Shown here: positions 24,421-35,899 of the stretch, piece after piece
Position numbering within the stretch: position 1 is the first letter of the stretch
Layout of the letters: each line of letters opens with the position of its first letter
Assembly: GCA_964019155.1 (NCBI GenBank)
Contig: OZ025240.1
Span: 38,397,473 to 38,461,472, forward strand
DNA: 64,000 nucleotides
Reading direction: 5' to 3'
Source: Osedax fenrisi
Taxonomy: Eukaryota; Annelida; Polychaeta; Sabellida; Siboglinidae
Translations under genes and position numbers: made by a program
The notes under the pieces: generated by a model
The model's database searches: none
Told to the model about the DNA's origin: nothing
The model's input: the letters and a program-made list of their open reading frames with translations, nothing else

Positions 24421-24437
24421 GATTCTATATATTATGG

Positions 24438-24473
<36 letters not shown>

Positions 24474-24483
24474 ATACAAATGC

Positions 24484-24521
<38 letters not shown>

Positions 24522-24732
24522 CAGATAATATAAATCAGTTATCTTTCTAAATTACTATTATATATAGGTATTATATCGCCATATTGTTATGACATATATG
24601 TACTGTATACTGTATACTGTATACTGTCATTTACTGCTGAAATTACTTTTTCCATACTAATAACATAATAATTAAGTGTAATGGTATACTAGGATAATAG
24701 CCTATAATGAATATAGTAATTTATAAAGTTAA

Positions 24733-25368
24733 GGGGATCCCGCACATATAAAGTGATGATAATTTATTTTTTTTTATTTTTTATTTTATTACATAATAAT
24801 ACTTATTCTAGAGTTTTTTAGTATCTGTAAAAAAATTAGACATGAATTCAGTCTAGAAATAGCATAAAAATGTGTTTTATGACGATAAGATAATGCTATA
24901 TTATATACTATTCAATATTACATTTTTATGCTGTAAAACTTCAAATACTATTTTCTCAGAATAATTATTTCGCGCTAGGTATGTGCATTCAAAAATATAG
25001 AACATAAAAACTATTATAATTATAATGTTAATTTTTTTTGCTTTATATAGAATTTAATTATGTGAATAGTAAAATAGAGAGATAATTAATAAATGTATAG
25101 AATTCATTGTATAAAATGATAATTTCTATAGAAATACCATCATTTTAATATCACTAATTTTTAATTTAGATATATATAATATAATAAATAATAATATTAA
25201 AAATAACGTTCTATTTTCCTATGCATGTATATGTTATGAATAAATTACAAAAAAAAGTAGGTCAATTGAATGAATAGAATATCAGTTCTATTTTTTTTAG
25301 TGGACCTATATTTTTCCTATCTATTTATACACGAAATTGGCAAATTGCGTGTTATGTGCGGGATCCCC
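24733..25368. mobile_element. TTAA-flanked MITE, GGGGATCCCGC ends
   Basis: Perfect terminal inverted repeat GGGGATCCCGCACATA, flanked on both sides by TTAA (24729-24732 and 25369-25372). TTAA duplication is characteristic of piggyBac-like and Kolobok-like elements. The interior has no transposase frame. A related single end (TTAAGGGGATCGGGGATACG) lies at about 30983. Confidence 0.85.
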
Positions 25369-25712
25369 TTAAAATAAAAAACATTAATTTATCACAATTG
25401 CGTGTGTTTTATAAATTTTACTTGATGTGATATCATTGGACTAAACTTGATATAAAGTATCTCCATCTAGTGGATTAATTCCACATTTTCAGGTGGCCAC
25501 ATTACCCGCATTAGGTGGTAACCTTAACCTCCATGGAGGGTAATGTGGCCACCTTAATCATTTCAATTAGATATGCTAAAATGAAAAACTGATTCGGTAG
25601 TCATCTTGCTTATCATAAATGTATCTATAGTGAACAAATTATCGTATTAGATATAATATTTATAAAGTTATACAACATTATCTAAAAGTGGCCACATTAC
25701 CCATATTTCCCC

Positions 25713-26740
25713 TATATACATATGTATACATTATTATTATACATATAATTAATGTCTGCTAAATAATATGTACATATTATTATATATATTCAATTATATG
25801 TGTTCAATATTGTAGAATAGTTAATCGTAAACATGTAGTTATTAGAGAATACAGACGATTACTTTATTATTAACGTAACCAATATGAAACTCGTATGAAA
25901 ACACAAGAAACATTAACAATAATAATATATATTCCCACTAATCGAACTCTGTTACACAGTGTATATGTTGCATTTGCTGCTGCTCTGTACTATTCGGAAT
26001 ACTAGGTCTGCTGTACATGTTATCTAGTTATGACATGATGAACTACACATACATTGTTAGTCGGCTAATTCATTACAATGATATAGCACGTACATTGTAC
26101 GTCGTACAATGTATAATGTGTATATGTACGTCGTACAATGTACGACGTACATATACATACTATAATGTGTATATAGTGCATATAGGCTGGTTTGTAGAAT
26201 GTAGTATTTGTAACATTTATCTCTTTCAAATCTTTCTTATAATATAATGATAAAATTATTAAGTTACATTTTTTTTTATAATTTCCACTACCATTTAGGA
26301 GTATATCACATACGATAACACGTAAACATGTAAACATTAAATATTCATACATTAACAGATGTATAAATGGATACAATACGTAATTACTCCAAATACTAAC
26401 ACATTCAATCATTACATCAATACTGAACATCATCACTAGATAGATCACTTCCTGATCACTACAGAACAATATCTCATTTTTATGTTGTTATCTAAAATTA
26501 TATATGTCTATATACACAATTATTGAAACAATCTCTCACCCACCATAAACCCGCCTACATGATTATTATTACATTAATACATTAGATACTCCGAATAAAA
26601 TTGAATATACCATGGTATATTCATAACCATATGCACATGTGTGTGTTTTATCGTAAATCATACACTACATGACAATAATACAACTAATACGATCATACTT
26701 AAAAAGAAAAACTTCATTATTAAATCAAATAAACAGAAAA
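25713..26740. other. Gene B intron 3, mixed sequence
   Basis: No gene supported. Frames at 26017-26247 (+) and 26065-26469 (-) overlap a palindromic patch and carry no recognisable domain, so I treat them as chance. Composition is somewhat less AT-rich than neighbours. Confidence 0.45.
26088..26162. repeat. TACGACGTACAATGT palindromic cluster
   Basis: ACGTACATTGTACGTCGTAC and GTACGTCGTACAATGTACGA overlap as interlocking palindromes between two GTATATG-type spacers. A similar cluster occurs at 59215-59265. Confidence 0.75.
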
Positions 26741-26744
26741 ATCA

Positions 26745-27470
26745 TTTAAATTTACTAAAATAGGACTTCCTCAAAGTATTGTATTAAAAACATAGAATAT
26801 TAACTCTCTAACGTATATCGGTGAAATGCAATCTGACACATCAACTACCTTAAATATCTCCTAGAAAACGTAACTGAAAGTAAATAATTAACTACTGAAC
26901 TAGAAATATATTTCAACAAAAACTACTCAAAATGTAATAAACTGAAAACAGAATGTATTATATTCTATAACAAATATATAAATACACTTCCTATCGCTCA
27001 TATAAAATTAGAACTTACTGAAATATGAATACAAACTGATATAAAAACTCTAGGCGTGAAACTCGATAAACACTAAAAATCAAAAAATAATCAATAATAA
27101 AACAGTGTAATAATATATATATATATATCAATACAACAAATAAATAATCTGAATAGTATTCTCTCAAAATAATGATATCCACATATGTAATATCGAAACT
27201 TGATTACTGAGACCCATAAAGTGACTTACCTAATAAGAAAAACAAAATTATAAACAAAACCTGCATAATTATTATTAAGCTTATAAAACTAACGCGAACG
27301 ACATACTAGAGAACATATCTACACTGGAGTATTTGTACACAAAGGTCCATTTACAAAACTCTAACCATTAGATATACGAAACTTCCTACACATTTCAGAA
27401 AATCAATTTAAATAAATAACTTGATATCATGAATTACCATTGCAAAGCACAATCCATTGATTACTGTGAA
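26745..27470 (+). pseudogene. Strongly decayed LINE reverse transcriptase fragment
   Basis: In broken plus-strand frames I read IGLPQSIVL (compare the GxPQGSVLxP block) and, about 200 bases on, ECIIFYNKYINTLP followed by IKTLGVKLDKH (compare KTE..IF and LGV.LD blocks of Jockey/I-type LINEs). The YxDD box is not readable. Order and spacing are right, but each match is short. Confidence 0.4.
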
Positions 27471-27701
27471 TCATTAAATTCCCCCAACACTATAGTGTTA
27501 TAGTGTTATGATATATCATTAAAGAATACATATGAATTTGTAAACTAATTTCAAAATATATAAACTAAGTAAACTTACTTTACGAAATATTAATTTGTGT
27601 ATTAGTATTTTGTCATAATTTATTATAATCCCACTATTCATTATAATTTATTTATAATTGGATTTCATTTATTAAATAAATTAACTACCATTACTATAGT
27701 A

Positions 27702-27771
<70 letters not shown>
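27702..27771. repeat. (CTA)n microsatellite
   Basis: Uninterrupted CTA trinucleotide run of about 70 bases. Confidence 0.97.
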
Positions 27772-27772
<1 letters not shown>

Positions 27773-27984
27773 TATTAATATATTAATGCATGTACGAATT
27801 TACAATTAAATACATGCATTATGTATATATTAATAAAATATAAATTAATTATTTATACTATTGTTAATAGAATAATTGTAAACACAATATAAACATATAT
27901 GTAATACTATTATTAGAATGATGTAAAAGTATCGAATAGGATTATGAATAAAGTTTGTATGATTATACATATAAGTATATTATA

Positions 27985-27985
27985 C

Positions 27986-28059
<74 letters not shown>

Positions 28060-28260
28060 ATATTATGTATTTATTATGTTATTATATATATTGAATTATA
28101 TGGATAATAAGAATAACTTAATATCCTATAGGATGAAGATAAAGAGGATTACAATACCATGTTTTTAGCACTTGAAATTATAATATGTATAGGGGTTATT
28201 TACATATTAATAATATACATGCATACATACATACATACATACACAAATACACATATACAC

Positions 28261-28311
<51 letters not shown>
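27985..28311. repeat. Two (TA)n microsatellites with (CATA)n
   Basis: TA runs at about 27985-28054 and 28262-28311, the second preceded by CATACATACATACATACA. Long open frames across them (Ile-Tyr repeats) are artefacts. Confidence 0.9.
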
Positions 28312-28317
<6 letters not shown>

Positions 28318-28654
28318 ATTGTTTTGATGTGTAGGTTATACGTACTAGGTGTGTATTTATTACATACATGTATAGTCGAGAATGGATAGATTTAAACACG
28401 TTTTTGTAAAAACTTACATTAGATATAAAATACTCACATACATCATTGTTGACATACATATATTCAGAATATTATAATTAATTTCTGTTTTTTTTGTAAT
28501 TCTTAAAAAATAGTATATAGAATGTTGTCATATTTAGTTATTAATATTATAGTTAATATATTATATTGGATTAATATATTCAAATAAAATATAAATATTT
28601 AATCATATATAATATTATACAAACATGTACAAACATATTATATATATGTGTGTG

Positions 28655-28945
28655 TAATAATGAGTGGTATAAATAGGTATTGGCAATATTACACCACTCA
28701 AAATGATAGAGGACCGTTGTGTTTAAATTACTTTTATTAAACAATCAAAAAAAACATACACTAATGTTGTTACAAATATATACAACATTACAATATAACT
28801 TTATACAAACCTCCACGTGTCAAGGCATAATCAAAAAGAAAATAATATTATTAAATCTAATATAATTCATTTTATAATATTGCTACGCAACAGTTCATTG
28901 GTCCAATCAATTCTATTAAAATAAACTAAACAACATTAAATAAAA
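28655..28945. repeat. Left arm of a 290-bp inverted pair enclosing gene B exon 4
   Basis: Begins TAATAATGAGTGGTATAAAT and includes CAAAATGATAGAGGA, ACCTCCACGTGTCAAGG and GTTCATTGGTCCAAT. The reverse complement, moderately diverged, is at 32341-32632. Either one element with long terminal inverted repeats (about 4 kb) or two solo copies in opposite orientation. Confidence 0.75.
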
Positions 28946-29227
28946 AACACAAAAATCAATATATACGAAATCAACATTTATACTTTTATAATTATTACAT
29001 AATACACAACAACAAAATAAATAATTCAAAATATATAATATACAGTGTATATTATAAACTTAAAAACAACTACATTACAAATATAGAAGACGTTATTCTG
29101 CTATATATATATTAAATGATATGTAAATATAAAAAAATAAACATTTTTGTTTATAATAATCACATAATATAATGTGCACTTTTATATATATATCGCACAA
29201 GCATTATATCTTGACACACTTACTTAG

Positions 29228-29527
29228 GTAGTTGCAGTGATCTGTAACATGACGATAGGGTATATGTACCGAAACATCATAGAAGAACCTATCAGCTACA
29301 TGTTCGACGGTACTTCGCAGGTACCCTTCAGTTACTCGAAATTACCGGAAAGGTACTCGCGGGTACCCGATAGACAATCGGAGTCGGTACCTCGGATCCA
29401 TAGTACCCGTAGTAAGCAGAAGATGGTGGGCAGTTTCCCGGACAAGAAAGTTAAATTCGAGAAGAGCAAACGCAAACATTCCGATAGAAATCGGATCAGA
29501 GACGACTTCTATGGTATAGATCCGTGA
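29228..29527 (+). CDS. Gene B last exon: end of TM3 and basic tail
   Basis: Ninety-nine codons plus TGA, entered through CTTACTTAG in phase 0. It completes TM3 (VVAVICNMTIGY), then gives a hydrophilic tail. Conserved blocks shared with gene A include EEPISYMF, GTSQVPFSYSK, PERYSRVPDRQS, SFPDKKVKF and DRNRIRDDFYGI. The tail is rich in Arg/Lys and Ser/Tyr and is predicted cytosolic if the N-terminus is. The exon and about 180 downstream bases are duplicated from, or with, the gene A copy at 976-1470. It sits between two inverted repeats (28655-28945 and 32341-32632), so it could have moved with them. Joined to exons 1-3, the product has 249 residues. Confidence 0.72.
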   Translation, partial: VVAVICNMTIGYMYRNIIEEPISYMFDGTSQVPFSYSKLPERYSRVPDRQSESVPRIHSTRSKQKMVGSFPDKKVKFEKSKRKHSDRNRIRDDFYGIDP

Positions 29528-29710
29528 GCCTGTGTTAATTGATGAATCTTCACGCTTCATTGATTCTTAGCGGCATAGTAGAATATAATATATAGTATAT
29601 TAATTTGTATTCTTATTAATTAAAATATATCAAGCTTATTACATGTATATATTAAATAATGTTATTAAACCATCTTACATAAATTTGATTATTTGTTTTA
29701 TATTATTTTA

Positions 29711-29716
<6 letters not shown>

Positions 29717-29780
<64 letters not shown>
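29717..29780. repeat. (TA)n microsatellite
   Basis: Pure TA run directly beyond the duplicated 3' flank of gene B. In gene A the same position (about 1471) also turns into TA-rich sequence. Confidence 0.95.
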
Positions 29781-29783
<3 letters not shown>

Positions 29784-29846
29784 TAATATACATGAATATA
29801 TAATGCAAAATACTATTAATAGTATTAACATAGTACAACTTATAAG

Positions 29847-29928
29847 TATATGTATCGCTCTGCTTTAAACGGGTATATATAAACGTATACGTTTATATAT
29901 ACCCGTTTAAAGCAGAGCGATACATATA
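29847..29928. repeat. 82-bp perfect palindrome
   Basis: Arm TATATGTATCGCTCTGCTTT continues through AAACGGGTATATATAAACGT to a centre at 29887/29888, then returns exactly. It has no spacer. It is less AT-rich than the surroundings. Confidence 0.9.
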
Positions 29929-29939
29929 TTCTCACCTAT

Positions 29940-30388
29940 ATGTAGGGGTTCCATATAATTATACAAGAGTTTAGGTATTGGGGATTTAGATGACCTATAT
30001 ATATATATATGTTTATTATTTAATTAGTATTTTATATAACAAATATTAATTATATATATGTATTATTGTTTATATATTATTAATATGTTGTAATATTGTT
30101 ATATGAAATTTTTTATCATAAATTTAAAAACGCTATACAAAAATCAGTTCATTGGATATATCAATATTATAATTAATAATAATAAAATATAAATACCTAT
30201 TTAGACTATTCATACAATTGCGAATATTTTATTCATTAACATATTTTTGTAGGATATATAGTTTCTTAGACACAGTCCGTATTATAGAAATGTCCGATAG
30301 GGTCGTATTAAAGAACTGCCCGGTAGTATCCGTATTAAAGTATGATTAGACAGTGTCCGTATATGATATTTTCTCCTAAACTTCGATA
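29940..30388. mobile_element. GTGTCCG-family MITE, right-half fragment
   Basis: From about 29985 the sequence follows the right half of the element at 1823-2717 (ATGACCT...TATAACAAATAT, then TTTGTAGGATATATAGTTTCT). It ends in CAGTGTCCGTATATGATATT and TTCTCCTA. It contains rearranged GTCCGTATTA units. The left half is absent. Confidence 0.6.
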
Positions 30389-31296
30389 TAATTAGTAATA
30401 TATTACACGAACTCGTATTATGATAAATCCTTTTCAGTCATTGTTCATGTACAGATATATCGTAAAAAATAATTATTTTTGTATACTATCTAAGTTATAG
30501 TGATAGGGTATCAGGAATATATAGTATGTATCCATGAATTTAGCTATTGTGATATTATCTCTGATATATATATATATATATACTCTAGAATTCGGAACAC
30601 CTCATTTACTCGTTATGGATGAGGTTTTGTATTAACCTATAGGTATATATATATATCAGGTATACCTGAATTAAGGTATTCAATAACACTATTTTATTCT
30701 TGATTAAATGTCTACGAGAGTAGTAATTTAATATAATATCATCGGATTACCACATCAGTCCTTTATATATGTAACTTATTGTTAATGTATATATATATAT
30801 ATGTGTGTGTGTATGTGTGTGTGTATGTGTGTGATATAGAGAGTGTTTTCATAGTATTGTTTACCATAATGGTGTTTAGTAATTAGGTTTATCAGTTATA
30901 AATGGTAAAATATTATTTATCTGCATATGGTAGTATATAATAACAAATTATATATTTATGATTTTTTATTTTTCTTAATCTATTTAAGGGGATCGGGGAT
31001 ACGAGCATTTTGGTAAAAAACAGTAAAAAACAATTATTATTTGAAATATATAATTTTATATTTATATTTGAGATGTTAATATACTCACATTAAAATATTA
31101 GAGATCATAACTATTAATCAAATATAAAAATAAAGATTTGATAACACAACCTATTTTTGAAAATAAATAATGATAAGGAATAATCTCTAAAAGTACTGAA
31201 TACATACGTTTAGGTATACCGTTTATATATATATAAATTTATGTAAAGTTATTTTACAGAATTATTATTTATGTATCTAATATAATATTTTGGAAT
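30389..31296. other. AT-rich intergenic sequence
   Basis: No gene. It contains (TA)n and (TGTG)n stretches near 30788-30832 and one unpaired TTAA-type transposon end (TTAAGGGGATCGGGGATACG) at about 30983-31003, for which I found no partner. Confidence 0.45.
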
Positions 31297-31371
31297 ACTA
31301 TTATCAAAGATATTGTGAAGTCATTTGGAAAATCTTTGCTATTACTATCATAATTATATATATATATATAT

Positions 31372-31423
<52 letters not shown>

Positions 31424-31900
31424 GTAGCAGACTAGCGACGCTAGCGACTAGCGTCTTATATATTTTCAATGCAGTTGTTTTTAAGTTATATTATAGATTT
31501 TTAATTAGTTATTTTATTTAATTGTGTATTATGTAATAATTATAAATGTTAATTTCGTCTAGTGATTTTTGTGTTTTTAGTTAATGTTATTTAGTTTATT
31601 ATATATTTTTAATTGGTTATATTTTTGTTTTCTTTTATGGAATTTTGATTTTATGTATATTGATTTTTGTGTTTTTAGTTAATGTTATTTAGTTTATTAT
31701 ATATTTTTAATTGGTTATATTTTTGTTTTCTTTTATGGAATTTTGATTTTATGTATATTGATTTTTGTGTTTTTAGTTAATGTTATTTAGTTTATTATAT
31801 ATTTTTAATTGGTTATATTATTTACTATTATCAAAGATATTGTGAAGTCATTTGGAAAATCTTTGCTATTACTATCATAATTATATATATATATATATAT

Positions 31901-31972
<72 letters not shown>

Positions 31973-32340
31973 GTAGCAGACTAGCGACGCTAGCGACTAG
32001 CGTCTTATATATTTTCAATGCAGTTGTTTTTAAGTTATATTATAGATTTTTAATTAGTTATTTTATTTAATTGTGTATTATGTAATAATTATAAATGTTA
32101 ATTTCGTCTAGTGATTTTTGTGTTTTTAGTTAATGTTATTTAGTTTATTATATATTTTTAATTGGTTATATTTTTGTTTTCTTTTATGGAATTTTGATTT
32201 TATGTATATTGATTTTTGTGTTTTTAGTTAATGTTATTTAGTTTATTATATATTTTTAATTGGTTATATTTTTGTTTTCTTTTATGGAATTTTGATTTTA
32301 TGTATATTGATTTTTGTGTTTTTTTATATAGTGTTATTTA
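31297..32340. repeat. 527-bp direct tandem duplication with inner ~101-bp repeats
   Basis: ACTATTATCAAAGATATTGT starts copies at 31297 and 31824. Each copy holds a (TA)n run, then GACTAGCGACGCTAGCGACT and CAATGCAGTTGTTTTTAAGT, then two or three units of about 101 bases beginning TGATTTTTGTGTTTTTAGTT. The copies are almost identical apart from TA-run length, so the duplication is recent. Confidence 0.92.
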
Positions 32341-32628
32341 GTTTATAGAATTGGTCCAATGAACCGTCGCGTAGAAATAATATAATCTGAATTATATTAG
32401 ATTTAATAATATTATTTCATTTTTGATTATACCTTGACACGTGGAGGTTTGTAAAACATCATATTGTATTATTCTATATTGTAATTCTATATATATGTTA
32501 AACAGTATTAATGTATGGTTTTTTGATGATTTATAAATAAAATGTAAAGAGTAAAGGTTATCCTACAACGTTCCTCTATCATTTTGAGGTGTGTTATATT
32601 GCAAACACTTATTTCGGCCACTCATTAT

Positions 32629-32632
<4 letters not shown>
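32341..32632. repeat. Right arm of the 290-bp inverted pair
   Basis: Begins TAGAATTGGTCCAATGAACC and contains CCTTGACACGTGGAGGTTTG and CCTCTATCATTTTGAGGTG. It ends GGCCACTCATTATTACATAT. It is the reverse complement of 28655-28945 with substitutions. Confidence 0.75.
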
Positions 32633-32667
<35 letters not shown>

Positions 32668-34447
32668 TATTGAGGATTATCATAATATACATATCAATTT
32701 TTGATTACTTCAAAATATATATCATATTGTGTATTATTATCATTACTATGTATAATATATATATACATACATCATATACATATCATATTTATATAATAAA
32801 TATACAAACACATATACTATCCTCTTTTTATACAAATAAGCTCTATATTTTAATAAAAAATATATCTCATTTTAAACTTGATTTACTCATAATAATTATT
32901 TTTATATAATTTTATTCTTAAAAAATTCAATAACTATGTAAATAATGCTTAAATATTGATGACATTTTCAGAATATATTATTTATTATGTGTGTATTTAA
33001 TGATTAGATGATAATATAATTATTTTTATTATGTCATATATAAAATATACTTTTAAAATAATAAAAAGTAAACTACATTTTTACCATTATTAGATGGGTT
33101 GTATTTCCAAACAAATATAATTATGATTCAGGGAATATGGGTAGGGATACAAGATAAAGTAAGACACTTGAATCTTGAATGAGAATATTGGGTTGAGTGG
33201 ACATGATAATTGAAATTACCAATGATAGTGGTCTGGTATTTAGTGGAGATTGGAATATTCATATGTATATTAAAGAACATAGTTTAATCAGGTTTTGGAG
33301 GTCTATAAATAATATAAATAGAAAATATAATGTTCGCCTTGGAGAAAAGAAAAGGAAACGGAAAGACAATCACTATACGAAAAAATAGGATTGGCGAAAG
33401 TAGGAGTAGGTAAATCATACACCTTCTCCACGACCTATATATATATATATATGTATAAAGTGTCGGGGAAAGGGATATACTTTTACTGAGAGGAAAGTAT
33501 TGCCAGTGTTCTTTTTATTGGCACAAATAGGTTCCCTAAGGCATTTGACCTGACGAACCCATGAAGTTTATACACTATATATCCTCATTAGTTTAAATTA
33601 TTGTTGGCTACTCTGGTTATAATTTTAATAATTAAATATAGGAATAAAAATATAACATATCGTATTTTTATAAGTGCATTATTCTAATAGATTACTAAAT
33701 AATTAAATTTTATTTATAATTTTGTTTTTTAACATATATTTTTGTATATATTTTGGGTATATATTTTATATACATATATATTTATTTTACTAACTTTAAC
33801 TCTTAACATTTTATTTTTATTTTATTTATTTTTATTTTACTATAATGTTCTTCTCATAATTGTCCTATAGGAAATTGAAATAGGTAAACGACTAGATAAG
33901 CATAGCGCTTCTTCGTTAACCATGGTCATACCTAAATTCCTATTATCATTATTATTATTATTATTATATATATATAATTCAGAATTTTGTATAAGAACAC
34001 GGATAGATATTGAAGCAATCTTACGATCTTCAGTTGAAAAAAAAGTATGTATATATATATATATATATATAAATATATATATTAGTAATGTATAATGTTA
34101 GGTACATAGATATTATTTAAATCATTGATATCTTAATAGCAATATACTATAGGAAATGATAACCATAAATAGATATATAAATTATAATAAAGATATAAGA
34201 TGAACAAATAATCCCATAATAAACGATATTTTCAATGATTTCCTACATATATATATATTATTTTATTTTATGTATATTATTGTATATTTCCTAAATATAT
34301 ACATTACCTCATTATTATAGTCCTATTTTAGTATACATATATAATGCATAATATATAGTATTATAGACTATAATTTATAGTATATAAACATGCTATATGC
34401 ATTATGATTATATGAATATAATTCATACTATAGTATATATATATACT

Positions 34448-34501
<54 letters not shown>

Positions 34502-34900
34502 TATACTTATGTATAGTATAGCATACCTGAACGATTTTAATCAGCTATAGCACCTATTATATAATGTGTGCAAGTTTACTTAGCCCTAGGTGATGCTATT
34601 TAATACACATTACATTATATTACATTAGTACAACACATTACATTAGTATACAGTAATTAATCATCAGTATTACATAATGTATACAGCCAATAGTAATAAT
34701 CAATAGTGATGCTTACATCGATGTTTATAACAATGCTTTCGATAACAATATATATATAATTTGGTAACCATAATATGAGTATAAGTAAATAATTATTATT
34801 AATTATAATATTAAAAAATAAAATAATATATTATATTATATTAATACTAATGATTACAATGTAATGTATGTAATTTTTATATGTGAAATATAAAAAAACT
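32633..34900. other. AT-rich intergenic sequence between gene B and the GPCR gene
   Basis: Contains (TA)n at about 32633-32666 and 34449-34499, and the second copy of the dispersed repeat at 33979-34055. A small plus-strand frame at 33197-33388 (MDMIIEITNDSGLVFSGDWN, ending in a Lys/Arg-rich stretch) lies in a slightly less AT-rich patch (33100-33600). It has no recognisable domain, and I do not call it a gene. Confidence 0.45.
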
Positions 34901-34919
34901 ATTACAAATATTAGAAGTG

Positions 34920-35848
34920 TTATAGTAAATGTTTTATTACTCACTGTTTTTATTCAAAAATTACATATATTTATATTATATAATTATGGATTTTAATATG
35001 ATTTTAAAATTTTATTAAATATTTGTATTCAATAGACAACGGGAAAGTCAGTATTCGGTACCCATAACCGAACACCCGGTGTTATACTATAGTATACCTT
35101 ATACGTATACTCTATATATATAGTATAAATATACAACTAGAATATACTATATAATGTTATGAATAATTTAATATAATGTAAATAGTAATTAATTTATGAA
35201 TTTTTATTAATTTATTAATTAATAATTACAAATTAAGTATCTAAATAATAATCATGAAACATATTAATGTATAGTATTACTTTTATAATGCTGTTCTCTG
35301 ATTGGTTATAGGGTGTCCGTATTAAGATTATTTAATATAATGTAAATAGTAATTAATTTATGAATTTTTATTAATTTATTAATTAATAATTACAAATTAA
35401 GTATCTAAATAATAATCATGAAACATATTAATGTATAGTATTACTTTTATAATGCTGTTCTCTGATTGGTTATAGGGTGTCCGTATTAAGATTTAAAGAT
35501 TGTCCATATTATATATTTATATGACATCTATATGCTTATAATTCATATTTGATATATAAATAAAGCTATTATGCATATAACGTTTAGAATTATTTAGTTA
35601 TTAATAATATATTATTATATTTTATATTCATACATTTATATTCATATACTTGAGAAGTTCACATTTATTTTCATAAATTTAAAAATGTAATAAAAAAATA
35701 AGTTTATTGATATATCATCATTATTTTAATAATTAAATACTTATTTAGACTTTTTATATAATTATGAATATGTTATTCAATATATATTATTTTGTAGAAT
35801 TTATGGTTTCTGAGATACCGAGAGTGTCCGTATTCGGTTACTTTCCCC
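34920..35848. mobile_element. GTGTCCG-family MITE, copy 3, with internal 166-bp duplication
   Basis: Right end CGGTTACTTTCCCC matches the other copies. The left end is eroded near 34920. The block starting TTATTTAATATAATGTAAAT and ending GGGTGTCCGTATTAAGAT occurs twice in tandem (about 35162-35328 and 35329-35491). No coding frame. Confidence 0.7.
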
Positions 35849-35899
35849 TGAGTACGTAATCATCATAATAATCACTGGTGAACATTTGAAAAAAAATAT

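Larger units (their letters stand above)
22952..25712. mobile_element. TA-flanked element, GGTAATGTGGCCAC family
   Basis: Left end GGGGAAAGATGGGTAATGTG and right end (other strand) GGGGAAATATGGGTAATGTG are near-perfect inverted repeats, flanked by TA on both sides. GGTAATGTGGCCAC or its complement recurs at least seven times: near both ends, at about 23320-23370 and at 25490-25560. The interior is AT-rich with long (TA)n runs, a hairpin at 23810-23993 and a TTAA element at 24733-25368. No protein-coding frame. Confidence 0.85.

Noticed and set aside
27944..28459. Ile/Tyr-rich frames
   Set aside because: Translation of (TA)n microsatellites.
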